A stretch of DNA of 64,000 nt from Chondrilla cf. caribensis (lineage: Eukaryota; Porifera; Demospongiae; Chondrillida; Chondrillidae). A program made the translations under genes and the position numbers. The DNA is taken from NCBI GenBank assembly GCA_964020155.1, contig OZ026557.1, positions 1,041,001 through 1,105,000 of the forward strand, written 5' to 3'. This document shows positions 24,211 to 37,869 of the stretch, in pieces; within the stretch, counting starts at the first letter, position 1, and every line of letters begins with the position of its first letter. The notes below the pieces were generated by a model. That model saw only the letters and a program-made list of their open reading frames with translations. It searched no databases and was not told the DNA's origin.

Positions 24211-25381
24211 TTACTTTGAGCACACAGCACATGTGAGTGGTTGGTTGGCTGTGTAAGGTGGACAGACCAGCCCTTCATCACAGTGGACGTTCATGAGTAA
24301 CTGAACAGAAGGGGTTGGTGTGTAGGATCCTGCTGATTCACCAATCCTGTCAGCACAAATGGTGTCTTTGCGGGGACGATTAGGTAATGTTACTTCTGAC
24401 ATCAGATAGCCATTGTACTCAAGTGTCCATCCAGTGGGACAGGTGTACTTTGCTGGGATGGTGAGAATAGTTGACTTATTACTCACATAGCAGACAGCAC
24501 AGGGCATTTGTAGGCCAGCACGTTTGTTTAAAGGAACCGATCCTGTGCCTGTGTAAACTTCATAACGTGTTCCCCAGAGAGTTCCGAAACCTGCATTTGA
24601 ATTCAGTGTATCTCCAGAGAAGTATTCCGGGTCATTTGGCAGACAGAGTGTCTGGTCTGTTCCTCCTCCAAGGCTGTCCTTACTTCCAGTTGCTTTTCCA
24701 TAATAGATTCTCTCAGCTCCTGGTGGGCACACGGTACGACCCCATCTTACATATGTGGCTCCACTAGATCCAGGATCCCCCTTTTCACCTTTCACACCAG
24801 CAGTTCCTTCACTTCCCTTTGGACCCTGTGGACCGGGTATTCCCATTGAACCGGGTTGACCATCACGACCATCTCGACCATCACGTCCTCTTATCACGGT
24901 GGAACATTGGTCTTCATTGTCTCCCTGGTTGCCTTGTCTCTTGTTTCTAGGGACTATTAAATGTTGAAAATTATAAAATTAATATCTATTCATTCTATAT
25001 TGAACATAAATTAGTGTATAGTACACATATATGGCATATCAGTTAAAGCTATAGAAATAAATTCACAGAGCATACGTCAGTTATAAGGATATTACTTCTG
25101 ATTATTAATTCCAGTGTTTGTAAGTCTATCAGATGTAATACATTGGTGTAATGCTCTTTAGCTATAATATTACATGACATTGTAACTTCAAGATAACTAA
25201 AGTATAATGCTTGTTCATCACCTCTCTCACCTGTGAGTGTATTCTCTTTCAACAGTTCCAAATTATTTGGCTCATTATTTATAACCTGCAACTTGTCCAC
25301 TTCCTGTTCTCCTTCTGTCATGACTACTCCAATGAGGGCCACGAGAACAACAGAGATTAGAATGATTCTCCTCCTTTGCAT
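24211..25381 (-). CDS. Short-chain collagen C4-like protein, type a/I
   Basis: Exons 25231-25381 and 24211-24953; 297 residues. Signal peptide MQRRRIILISVVLVALIGVV; propeptide ends KENTLT. Exon 2: PRNKR|QGNQGDNEDQC, 14 perfect triplets (GRDGRDGRDGQPGSMGIP to GDPGSS), then a type-I domain variant with TGSKDSLGGGTDQTLC and an AGFGTLWGTRYEVY segment. An NKS sequon precedes TILTIPAKYTC. The 52187-53349 gene is its duplicate. Confidence 0.92.
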
Positions 25382-25452
25382 GATGGCCGTCCTTGCTAAA
25401 ATCCAGAAAGCAATATATTCAATACAGTAATGTTTGGCTGAATTTTAGCATC

Positions 25453-25460
25453 CTTTTATA
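25453..25460 (-). promoter_or_regulatory. TATA box of the 24211-25381 gene
   Basis: TATAAAAG, 72 bases upstream of the ATG at 25381. Confidence 0.75.
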
Positions 25461-26903
25461 GGCAGGGTATTGTATCAGGTCATGCAATTACCTCACACAT
25501 TACATTTTTCTTAACCCTAACAATTCCCAATTTTGTATAATGGAGTGAGAAGAAATTTGTACTTCCAACTTGCTTGCCCCCTCAGTGTGATCATTCCCTG
25601 TGTACAGTTTTGAATGTGCTGTTCCAATTCCAATCCTGTTGTTCCAATTGCACCAGTTATTACAAGGTGTATCCAGGATTGGGCTACATACCAAGGGTAA
25701 TCCCAAGGGAGTTGATCACAATCCATTTATGCATGATATGTTATTGTTTATTGACATATGGAATTCAATCTTATACTGAGGGGTATTTTTGTGCGTGTAT
25801 TTTCTACGCAATCTCAAGTTACCTGCATGAGGTCAGATTAACATGTCAGAACAAAGCCTTGCAGATATTGAGCTTGTCATGTACAACCTACATGTAAGGT
25901 GTGTACATTGAACCTTATATACAGTGTGTTTACGGGAATAATGGTTGACGTGTATGTGATTCTCCTCTTTTACATGAGGCTATCATTGCTGGAATCCAAG
26001 AAGCAGTCAACCACCTCTATAACATATTTGATACGGTAATGTTTGACTGAAGTGCAGTGGCCGTCTATCTGACAGGATTGTTCATAATATTGGATGAGGT
26101 AATTCCCCCATACACTACATATTATTTACCCTCACAATTCCCTATTTATTGAGTGAAGTCACTAAGTCTTGTGCATTTTGAACTTGCTCCCTCAATGTGA
26201 TGATCCCCTGTGTACAGTTTCAAATTCCAGTTGTTATGACATTGTGTTTACAGGAATGTGCTACCTATCTGGAAAAATCCGAAATAAACTGATTATAATC
26301 GATGTGTATAAAATCTGTTATTTCTTGTTTACTGTCTAAGGCTTAATTCAATTGGAATCCATTGTTATGATGAAGGGTATTTTGTGTGTGATCCCTAAAC
26401 AGTCATAAATCAGAGTATTAGGGGATGATTGAGGTTTGTCAGTTGTGATCTCAGGTTACCTGAGGTCAGACCAATCAAGACCTAATTTACCCTAAGCCTT
26501 ACAAGGTTTCTCTGAATATTTCAAGCTTGTAGATGTATATGTACAGTATATGTACTTCTCAATTGCTGCATCATCCAAGACCTATACAGGCGAACTAAGC
26601 ATATGCACGTGTGTTCCAAGTTGAAGTTGAGTTGTATGTTCCAAACTACTGGTCAGTTGGGTTGTGGATCCTTGATCCAGTTGAATGTGCTTAGCAGTGC
26701 GAATGAATCCATTCTACATAATTACTGTTCTTTACTCACTGATAACCATAATTATTGATGCACAATAAGCAAATGCATGTCTGTATCTGATTTTACTATT
26801 TGTTAATGTTTATGTAGCTAGTATATGCACTACATGTGTGCATGTCTCTAGCGTGCTAATGCATTGCATGTAACTTGAGTTTCCAAAGGTTTCCTTTTGT
26901 TCA
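25461..26903 (-). other. Upstream region with two modules and an exon-1 relic
   Basis: Upstream module at 25565-25730. Relic of the start of a type-a exon 1 at about 25958-26090 ('gattctcctcttttacatg', 'ctggaatccaagaagcagtc'), then a second, diverged module at 26170-26310. The remainder is 3' flank of the next gene. The same order occurs at 53430-54860. Confidence 0.55.
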
Positions 26904-28038
26904 CTACTTTGAGCACACAGCGCAAGTGAGTGGTTTCCTCTCGGCATAAGGAGGACATGCGTGACCCTTATTGTAACACTTGACATCCATGAAGCACGCA
27001 CAAGCAGAGGGTGTGTGTCCTTCCCCACCTCCAGATACTGAATTCACATCCACACAGATAGTATCCTTGCGACGTCGTCCTGGTGTAGTATGCTCCGTAG
27101 TCAAATAGCCGTAGTACTCTCTGGTCCATCCAGTGGGACAGGTGTACTTTGCTGGGATGGTGAGAATGGTTGACTTGTTGACATAGCAGACAGCACAAGG
27201 TGTGTTCTCCCTGTGAAGGTTTGCCAAAGGAAATGATGGGTCTCCGTGGATGGCATACTGAATGTGGTAGAGTGTCCCCATGGCAACGTTAGATATGTCA
27301 TGAGACAGGTACTCGGGGTCATTGGGCAGACACAGTGATTTATCAGTTCCACCACCTACAATATTTGCAGTGCTGCTAGCTAGCCCAGTATAGATTCTCT
27401 CAGCTCCTGGTGGACACACAGTACGGCCCCATCTCACATATGTGGCTCCACTAGATCCAGCATCCCCCTTTTCACCTTTCACACCAGTAGTTCCCTCATT
27501 GCCCTTTGGACCCTGTGGACCGGGGATTCCCACTGAACCGGGTTGACCATCACGACCATCTCGACCATCGCGTCCTCTTATCACAGTGGAACATTGGTCT
27601 TCATTGTCTCCTTGGTCGTCTTGTCTCTTGTTTCTGGAGACTGTTAGATGTTAAATTATTCATAATATGTATGTACGTTGGTGTATAGTACACACATACG
27701 ATATACCAGATACAGCTGTACAAATGAATTCACAGTGCAGCATACTTAAGTTATAAGGCAATTACTTCTGATTGATAATTCCTATTCATAAATCTATCTG
27801 ATATACGTAATGCGTTGGTATAAAATGCTTGTTAGCTATAATATTACATTACATTGTCACTACTGGTGTTCATCCCCTCTCTCTCACCTGTGAGTGTATT
27901 CTCTTTCACCAGTTCCAAATTGTTGGGATCATTATTTATAACCTGCAACTTGTCCACTTCCAGTTCTCCTTCTGTCATGGGTACTCCAATGAGGGCCACG
28001 AGAACAACAGAGATTAGAATCATTCTCCACTTTTGCAT
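26904..28038 (-). CDS. Short-chain collagen C4-like protein, type a/II
   Basis: Exons 27888-28038 and 26904-27640; 295 residues; intron of 247 bases. Signal peptide MQKWRMILISVVLVALIGVP; propeptide ends KENTLT. Exon 2: SRNKR|QDDQGDNEDQC, 14 perfect triplets ending GDAGSS, then the type-II C4 domain with TANIVGGGTDKSLC, HGDPSFPLANLHREN and SACACFMDVKC, ending LTCAVCSK and TAG. It pairs the type-a exon 1 with a type-II exon 2, unlike the gene at 24211. The duplicate is at 54861-55995. Confidence 0.92.
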
Positions 28039-28113
28039 GTTGGCTGTCCTTACTAAAATCCAGAAAGTAGTATATTCGATACAGTAGTATTGGGCAAAAT
28101 TTTTATGTGTGTC

Positions 28114-28121
28114 CTTTTATA
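28114..28121 (-). promoter_or_regulatory. TATA box of the 26904-28038 gene
   Basis: TATAAAAG, 76 bases upstream of the ATG at 28038. Confidence 0.75.
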
Positions 28122-28377
28122 GGCAGGGTTGTGTATCAGGTCACGTAATTACCTCACACACTACATTAAATTCTTCACCCTAACAATTCCCTGTTTTGAA
28201 TAATGGAGTGAGAAGAAACTTGTACTTCCAACTTGCTTGTCCCTCTCAGTGTGATCATTCCTTGTGTACAGTTTCAAACGTGTTGTTTCAATTACACCTG
28301 TTGTTACAAAATGCATCCAGGATTGGGCTACATACCAAGGGTAATCACAAGGGAGTTGATCACAATCCATTTATGAT

Positions 28378-28496
28378 ACGTTTCACCCATCACGGGCTTC
28401 ATCAGGTACAAAAATGATCTACACTATAAGAAACGTTTCTTATATAATAGTGTAGATCATTTTTGTACCTGATGAAGCCCGTGATGGGTGAAACGT
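28378..28496. mobile_element. Fold-back element: 50-base perfect inverted repeat
   Basis: Arms 28378-28427 and 28447-28496 are perfect reverse complements over 50 bases. The 19-base centre contains the palindrome AAGAAACGTTTCTT. The duplicate locus (53690-54555) lacks it. There, about 860 bases of ordinary flank stand in place of the roughly 245-base stretch 28376-28620. Each arm contains CTGATGA and GAAAC, words of the hammerhead ribozyme core, but flanking stems are missing. Confidence 0.8.
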
Positions 28497-28895
28497 TGTA
28501 CAGTTGAATAATTTGTGAAAAGAACTGTTGATTATCAGTGTGATAACACCATAGACGTATTCAACAATAGTCCAACATCTTGTTATCGCTAACAACAACA
28601 TGTCTAACTACTTCCATGCATTCACGTGTGTTCCATGTTGAAGTTGAGTTGTATGTTCCAAAATACTGGTCAGTCGGATTGTGCAACCTTGATCGAGTTG
28701 AATGTGCTTAGTAGCGTGAATCAATCCATTGTACATAATTTCTGTTATTTACTCACTGACAACCATAATTATAGATGCACAATAAGCAAATGCATGTCTG
28801 TATCTGATTTTACTACTTGTTAATGTTTATGTAGTATATGCACTACATATGTGCATGACTCTAGTGTGCTAATGCATATAACTTAGTTGAGTTCA
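28497..28895. other. Unique insert tail, then 3' flank of the 28896 copy
   Basis: 28497-28620 has no counterpart at the duplicate locus and may be the rest of the fold-back insertion. 28621-28895 is the usual 3' flank ('gcaaccttgatcgagttg'). Confidence 0.5.
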
Positions 28896-30065
28896 TTACT
28901 TTGAGCGCACAGCACAAGTGAGTGGTTTCCTCTCGGCATAAGGAGGACAGGCATGACCCTGATTGTTGCACTTGATGTCCATGAAACACGCACAGGCAGC
29001 GTGTGTGTGTCCTTCCCCACCTCCAGATACTGAATTCACATCCACACAGATTGTGTCCTTGCGACGTCATCCTGATACAGTATGCTCTGCAGTCAGATAG
29101 CCGTAGTACTCTCTGGTCCATCCAGTGGGACAGGTGTACTTTGCTGGGATGGTGAGAATGGTTGATCTGTTGACATAGCAGACAGCACAAGGTGTGTTCC
29201 TCCTGTGAAGGTTTGCCAAAGGAAATGATGGGTCTCCGTGGATGGCATACTCGATGTGGTAGAGTGTCCCTACTGCCCAATTAGATGTGTCATTAGACAG
29301 GTACTCAGGGTCATAGGGCAGACACAGCGATTCATCTGTTCCACCATCCACATTATTCCCGGTGCTGCTAGCTAACCCTTCGTAGATTCTCTCAGCTCCT
29401 GGTGGACACATGGTACGACCCCATCTCACATATGTGGCTCCACTAGATCCACTGTCACCTTTATCACCTTTCACACCAGCAGGTCCCTCACTGCCCTTTG
29501 GACCCTGTGGACCGGGGATTCCAGTTAAACCTTGTTGACAATCACGACCATCACGCCCATCACGCCCATCGCGCCCATCACGTCCTCTTATAGCAATTAA
29601 GTTAGAACATTGATTTCCCTTGTCTCCTTGGTTGTCTTGTCTCTTGTTTCTGGTGACTATCAAATGAATAGATAACGCATAAATATTATACTGTGCATCC
29701 ATACATTGTATATAATATCAGAAATGAACAAATCCATTCAACTCAAGTCAGTGCTTATTTGCACCTCATAGACTACTTTAAAAACGACAGTTTGGTTTGC
29801 ATTCTCATACATACAATATAGAGAAGAATGAATGCTTACTAGCCTAAGATATGACTTCGTATAGACTTAGTGTATAAAAATGTGTTCATTTCATTTGGGT
29901 TTATCCACTCTCACCTGTGTGTGTGTTCTCTTTTACAAGTTCCAACTTATGTGGTTCTTTGAGTCCAGTCTTTAACTGGTCCACCATCTGTTCTCCTTCA
30001 AAAATAACCACACCAGTGAGGACCACGAGGAGTACAGAGATCAAAACCAACCCTCTATTTTGCAT
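28896..30065 (-). pseudogene. C4-like collagen gene, type a/II, one nonsense codon
   Basis: Exons 29915-30065 (MQNRGLVLISVLLVVLTG) and 28896-29656. Exon 2: TRNKR|QDNQGDKGNQC, then a helix of GRD repeats with a Cys in a Gly position (CQQ) and GIP kept. The frame stops at 29067-29069 because the first CGA of GRRRKD has become TGA, a C-to-T change at a CpG. The stop removes about 57 C-terminal residues with six cysteines. All downstream codons are still intact to LTCAVCSK, so the damage is recent. It is the duplicate of 2978-4177, with a six-residue shorter helix. Confidence 0.88.
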
Positions 30066-30264
30066 GATAGCTATCATCAGTGAATTCCTAGAAGCAGTGA
30101 ATATGCCCCACACAGTACATCCATGGCGACAACTGGAATTTTGAGGTTGAAACGATATGTCAACAAGTAAGCCACAGGTAGTGGGGGCGAGTTACACGTA
30201 ATTCATGTGTGTACGCATGCGTGTCTGTGTGTGTGTGTGTTTGGTTTGTTTAGTGTGTGTACAG

Positions 30265-30616
30265 GTTCAGAGCTACACTGTGACTGTCACTTTCAATTCC
30301 ATAGGAAAGGGCATGAAACTGGAGTTTCTTCATAGTAAAGATGATGATAACGATGATGATGGTGGGGACTTTAGTGTGAAATTGGACCACCAATCTAACA
30401 AACAAGACGGTAAAGTTAACAAAGTAAAGTCAAAGAAAAGACGAATGAAAGTGAGTACTCCACAGAAACATATAGACACTTGTAGTTATGAATATCAGGT
30501 GCAATAAATTTGCACACATTCATAAACACATACATACATACAGAGACATACTTGTATAACCATATGTACACTTTGACATGTATGTATGTATGTACGCACA
30601 CACACACATGCACGCA

Positions 30617-30648
<32 letters not shown>

Positions 30649-30850
30649 CACACACCACTGCTATCAATTTCTCCTGTAGGATTCCAAGTTTGGATTTGGA
30701 GGTAGAAAGAAAGGACTGAAAAGAAACACATCTTCTTCCTCAGCTGACATGAGCCAGTTCAATTCATCTGTAAACAGTAAACCATCAAGTAAGGGAAAGG
30801 TTGCCAAGAGACCAGGAAAGAATAACAGGTTGAAAATGAAGCAAAGATAG
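30265..30850 (+). pseudogene. EBP2-like 3' fragment, copy 2, frame open
   Basis: Blocks 30265-30450 (ends ATGAAA|GTGAGT) and 30680-30850 join in phase 0 as [22 protein letters not shown]. The frame stays open to TAG at 30848, four codons before the stop position of copies 1 and 3. This is the best-preserved EBP2-like copy, yet the N-terminal exons are absent from the window. It could be transcribed as a truncated product or simply be a fragment carried along in the duplication. Confidence 0.55.
30594..30656. repeat. (CA)n/(CGCA)n microsatellite, empty site of the TIR element
   Basis: Uninterrupted repeat where copy 1 carries the 900-base transposon. Confidence 0.85.
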
Positions 30851-30961
30851 CGAAGATGTTTATTACTGTTTTTATTGAAAATTGTCATAATAGTATCGAA
30901 TTATTCACTTAATGCATTGATGATAAGTATGAAATTAAAGAAGATCTAGAGTACATGTGTA

Positions 30962-31209
30962 CAGTGGAACCTCTTTTCATCAAGGTCACTTTGTGAATTT
31001 TAGTCCTTATTAAAGAGATTTACTCAATTCAGAAGTCATTTAATACACCACAGTACTATACTGGGACACAGAATGGTGTCCTTACTGTAGAGGTTCCCTC
31101 AGTTCAGAGGTCACTTAATATACACTACAGTATCACACTGGGGCACAGAATGGTGTCTAGGTTTCTGCAATTCAGAGGTTTGTAATAGAGAGAGGTTTGT
31201 ATTACACTG
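30962..31209. mobile_element. Tigger/pogo-like MITE, duplicate of 6182-6429
   Basis: Same ends, same TA flanks and same length of 248 bases as the unit 1 copy. Confidence 0.75.
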
Positions 31210-31471
31210 TATAGTAATATTGATATCATGCAATATTCAATGCATGCTGTAGACAATTTGTACTACATTGGTTTATGACAAGAATAATCACTTATATCAG
31301 CAGCTATGTTAATGAAACTACAGCTAAATTAAATTGTGCATACTATACTATATTATTGTATGTACTTAATAATATCTGTTAAGATTAGTAATGCAGATAG
31401 TAGTAATTAAAGTTATGGCCTATACTAAACTTTATTTGAGAGACTTTTGAGTTCTTTGTGTTTCGTTAGAA

Positions 31472-32563
31472 TCACTTGGTGCACACAGCACACGTGAGTG
31501 GTTTGTCTGCTGCATAAGGTGGGCAAGTCAGCCCTGTATCACAGTGGACATTCATTAGGTAGTTCACTGAAGGGAATGGCGCATATTTCTTTGCTGATTC
31601 ACCAATCCTGTCGGCACAAATGGTATCTTTGCGTGGACGATTATTTTCAGTTATTTCTGACATCAGATAGCCGTTGTACTCGAGTGTCCATCCAGTGGGA
31701 CAGGAATGCCTTGCTGGAATAGTGAGAATAGTGGGTCTTTCCACATAGCAGGCAGCGCAGGGGACTTCTAAACCTAAACGGTTGCTCAAAGGAACTGAGG
31801 AAGGTCCGTAAACTTCATAGCGTATTCCCCAAAGAGTTCCTTGGTGGCTCTTCAGTGTATCTCCAGGGAAGTATTCCGGGTCTTTTGGCAGACAGAGTGT
31901 CTGGTCTGATCCTCCATCAAGGTCGTACTTACTTCCACTAGCTAATCCATTGTAGATTGTTTCAGCTCCTGGTGGACACACGCTACGGCCCCACCTCACA
32001 TACGTGGATCCTCCTGTTTTCACCTCCATGCATCCACGTTTCTGTCTGTTCCCGTGTCCATCTGATAAAATGCATAAAATATAAATACCTCAAATAAAAT
32101 TAATAGCAATAAACTACGTAGTGACACTTTTCATTTTGAAATGTACATTTCCATTCTAAAAGGCATCAAGCTGTGATCCACAAATTTGCAAACCCAAAAG
32201 GACAAATTGAGATCAAAGGATCCAATACATGTAATTTGAATACTAAATAATGTCATAATAATCAATTTGTTCAATAAATTCCCAACTGATGCAGCTGACC
32301 ACTTCGGGTGTATAAATTCATGAACCATAGCCTGATCCTTTTCAAAATGAAATTGTACTGTAAACTAGTGTATAGTATAGTAACAGAGATAATCTCCTTT
32401 AGTCTCCCCCCACCCTCTCCATGCAGCCTCTCTTTCCATCTCATTTGTCAGTTTAGAACATACCTTCATTTTCACCCAGTTCTCTCTCTAAATTAGCTGA
32501 GATGACTTCAGCGAGTGCCACAAAGAGAAAGAAGGCAACAAGAACACTCTTCTTGTCCATCAT
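31472..32563 (-). CDS. Secreted C4-domain protein lacking the collagen helix, duplicate
   Basis: Exons 32464-32563 and 31472-32061; 229 residues. The protein differs from the 6691-7781 product at one visible residue in exon 2 (ARHSC for AKHSC). Signal peptide, RQKR|GC site, Gly-Gly-Ser linker and ten-Cys C4 domain are all kept, as is the intron (402 against 401 bases). Conservation of two open copies suggests that the helix-free form is functional and not a decaying collagen. Confidence 0.87.
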
Positions 32564-32615
32564 CGCAGTTTTTAATTGTCCAGGCTTGAGTTGACGGAGT
32601 GTTCAACCTTGGCTC

Positions 32616-32623
32616 CTTTTATA
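32616..32623 (-). promoter_or_regulatory. TATA box of the 31472-32563 gene
   Basis: TATAAAAG, 53 bases upstream of the first ATG. Confidence 0.75.
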
Positions 32624-34107
<1,484 letters not shown>

Positions 34108-34139
34108 ACTACATACAGTACAAATGTACAGATACATAT

Positions 34140-36560
34140 ACATAGACTAGACACTGACCACGGCCTCTCCTGTGTGCACATAATGCATCATAGATCTAAT
34201 ACGATACACAGACACACTTCTTGAACTAACACGGTCCTATTGAAACAAAAATGATATGTTTTGTTGCTGATGAAAATTCTCTGAGGTGTCCATATAGCAC
34301 ATAGCATTGTACATTTTTATGTACATTTCAATATAAGTGTAATATGCCTTGTGGTGACCACTCAGGTGATTTGACACCACGTTGCTGGTCGCCAAGGGCC
34401 ACCCAGTGTCTGTGCCAAACTCACCTACACAATTTAGGATGCATACAAACCGTCTTGAGTTTGCTATGGGCCTCGTGGTGACAAGCAAAAAATGTCAATT
34501 TTTATGCTTGTCACCACGGTCTCTCCTGTGTGCACATAATGCAACATAGATCTAATATGAATGCACGGACACACTCCTGGAACTAATACGGTCCTTTTGA
34601 TAACAAAAATGATATGTTTTGTTGCTTATTAGAAATTCTACCAGGTGTCCATATGGCACATAGCATTATACATTTTTATGTACATTTCAATATAAGTGTA
34701 ATATGCCTTGTGGTGATCGCCGTGGTGATTTGACACCACATTGCTGGTCACCAAGGGCTGCCCAGTGCCCATGGGAAACTCACCAATATGATTTTGGATG
34801 CATACAAACCGTCTTGAGTGTGCTATAGGCCTCGTGGTGACAAGCAAAAAAAATGTAAAATTTTATGCTTGTCACCACGGCCTCTCCTGTGTGCACATAA
34901 TACATCATAGATCTAATACAAATGCACGGACACACTCCTGAAACTAATACAGTCCTTTTGATAACGAAAATGATAGGTTTTGTTGCTGATGAAAATTCTC
35001 TGAGGTGTCCATATGGCACATAGCATTATACATTTGTATGTACATTTCAATATAAGTGTAATATGCCTTGTGGTGATCACTCAGGTGTTTTGACATCACG
35101 TTGCTGGTCACCAAGGGCTGCCCAGTATCCGTGGTAAACTCACCAATACAATTTAGGATGCATACAAACCGTCTTGAGTGTGCTATAGGCCTCGTGGTGA
35201 CAAGCAAAAAAATGTAAAATTTTATGCTTGTCACCACAGTCTCTCCTGTGTGCACATAATGCATCATAGATCTAATATGAATGCACGAACACACTCCTGG
35301 AACTAATACGGTCCTTTTGATAATAAAAATGATATGTTTTGTTGCTGATTCAAAATTCTACCAGGTGTCCATATGGCACATAGCATTATACATTTGTATG
35401 TACATTTCAATATAAGTGTAATATGCCTTATGGTGATCACTCAGGTGATCTGACACCACGTTGCTGGTCGCCAAGGGCTACCCAATGTCCGTTCCAAACT
35501 CACCAACACAATATCGGATGCATACAAACCGACCTGAGTGTGCTATAGGCCTCGTGGTGACAAGCACAAAATATCAACATTCATGCTTGTCACCACGGCC
35601 TCTCCTGTGTGCACATAATGCATCATAGATCTAATACAAATGCACGGACACACTCCTGGAACTAATACGGTCCTTTTGATAACAAAAATGATATGTTTTG
35701 TTGCTGATCAAAAATTCTCTGAGGTGTCCATATGGCACATAGCATTATACATTTTTATGTACATTTCAATATAAGTGTAATATGCCTTGTGGTGATCACT
35801 CAGGTGATCTGACACCATGTTGCTGGTCACCAAGGGCTGCCCAGTGTCTGTGGCAAACTCACCACCACAGTATCGGATGCATACAAACCGACCTGAGTGT
35901 GCTATAGGCCTCGTGGTGACAAGCGAAATAATGTCAATTTTTATGCTTGTCACCACGGCCTCTCCTGTGTGCACATAATGCATCATAGATCTAATGCGAA
36001 TGCACGGACACACTCCTGGAACTAATATGGTCCTTTTGATAACAAAAATGATAGTTTTTGTTGCTGATCAAAAATTCTCTGAGGTGTCCATATGGCACAT
36101 AACATTATACATTTTATGTACATTTCAATATAAGTATAATACGCCTTGTGGTGATCACTCAGGTGATTTGACACCACGTTGCTGGTCGCCAATGGCTGCC
36201 AAATGTCCGTGCCGAACTCACCAACACAATTTGGGATGCATACAAACCGTCTTGAGTGTGCTATGGGCCTCGTGGTGACAAGCGAAATAATGTCAATTTT
36301 TATGCTTGTCACCATGGCTTCTCCTGTGTGCACAAAATGCATCATAGATCTAATACGAATGCACGGACACACTCCTGGAACTAATACGGTCCTTTTGATA
36401 ACAAAAATGATAGGTGTTGTTGATGATCAAAATTCTCAAAATATGGCACATAGCCTTATACATTTTTATGTACATTTCAATATAAGTGTAACACACCTTG
36501 TGGTGATCACTCAGGTAAGTTCACATTCCGTTGGTAGTCATCAAGGGCTGCACAGTGTCC
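34140..36560. repeat. 360-base satellite, about 6.7 units
   Basis: Hairpin markers 'tgcttgtcaccac' at 34505, 34866, 35225, 35584, 35944 and 36303 (spacing 359-361), two units more than at 10232-11850. Inverted-repeat arms are kept in most units. Confidence 0.9.
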
Positions 36561-37560
36561 GTGCCAAACAAGATGGTGCTAAATGTTTTTCTCATATTTC
36601 TCCCCTATACATTGACTGTGATGCTATATGGCCATAATTTTGGCCATAGCACCACCGTGAATAACAAGGGTTACAAACACTCAAGAATATGGGAAGTGTT
36701 TCATAACTTAGTTCATATCTCCAGCTAGATTTGTTGAAAGTATCAGGGTGGCACGCTCCATCTGCCACGAGCTATGCAAGAAGGTGCCAAGTGTATTTTC
36801 GTCTATTCTCCCCCATACATTGACTGTCACAGTGGTGCTATGGCCAAAATTTGGCCATAGCACCACCTTGAATAACAAGGGTTACAAGGCACAGAAGAAT
36901 ATGGGAAGTGCTTCATAACTTAGTTCACATCTCGGGCTTGATTTATTGAAAACATCAGGGTGACATGATCCCTCTCCCACAAGCTATGCAAGATGGTGAT
37001 AAGTGTATTTTCCCCTATTCTTCCCTATACATTGACTGTGGTGCTATAGCCAAAACTTGGCCATAGCACCACCTTGAATAACAAGGGTTATAAAGCACAC
37101 AAAGAGATGGGAAGTGTTTCATAACTTAGTTCACATCCCCAGCAAGATATGTTGAAAATATCAGGATGACACATCCTCTCTCCCACGAGATATGCAAGAT
37201 GGTGCTAAGTGTATTTTCCCATATTCTCCCCCATACATTGACTGTGGTACTATTATGGCCACAATTTAGCCCCATAGCTAGATTTGGTGAGAATATCAAG
37301 GTGAAATCCCCCTCTCCCACAAGGTATGCAAAATCGTGCTAAGTGTTTTCCCCTATTCTCCCTGTACATTGACTGAGGTGCTATGACCAAAATTTGGCCA
37401 TAGCACCACCTTGAATAACAAGGGCTACAAAGCATGCAAGGATATGGGAAGTGTTTCATAACTTAGTTCACATCTCCAGCTAGATTTGTTGAAAATATCA
37501 GGGTGACACGCCCCCTCTCCCACGAGCTATGCAAGATGGTGCTAAGTGTTTTTCTTAGGT
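36561..37560. repeat. 206-base satellite, about 4.5 units
   Basis: Markers 'tatgcaagatggtg' near 36773, 36985, 37191, 37325 and 37527; one unit is shortened to about 132 bases. Central palindromes TTTGGCCATAGCACC are kept in most units. Confidence 0.85.
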
Positions 37561-37869
37561 AATTTCACATTCCTTTGCTGGTTACCAAGGGCTGCCCAGT
37601 GTCCATGGCAAACTCACTAATGTAATTTTGGATGCATGCACTATAGGCCTCACGTGACAAGCAAAAACATTAATGTCAAATTTTATTGCTTGTCACCACG
37701 ACATCTCCTATGTGCACGTGATGCATCATAGCTCAAGTACGAATGCACAGACACACTCCTGGAACTATATAGTACGGTCCTTCTGATAACAAAGAAAATG
37801 CGTTTTGTCGCCAAAGAAAAGTTCTCCCAAGTGCCGATATGCCACATATACGTAATTATGCATATACCT
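37561..37869. repeat. Diverged 360-base satellite unit
   Basis: Counterpart of 12325-12620, in the same position between two arrays. Confidence 0.65.

Noticed and set aside
25574..25897. Plus-strand peptides such as GYVPRVIPRELI upstream of type-a genes as real exons
   Set aside because: Copies carry frame-breaking indels and stops and differ in frame; the stretch is better seen as a conserved non-coding module or old repeat.
28450..28496. Hammerhead ribozyme in the fold-back arms (CTGATGA ... GAAAC)
   Set aside because: The core words are present, but stem II is weak with an extra A, and no sequence after GAAAC forms stem III with a cleavage site. The words may be chance within the inverted repeat.
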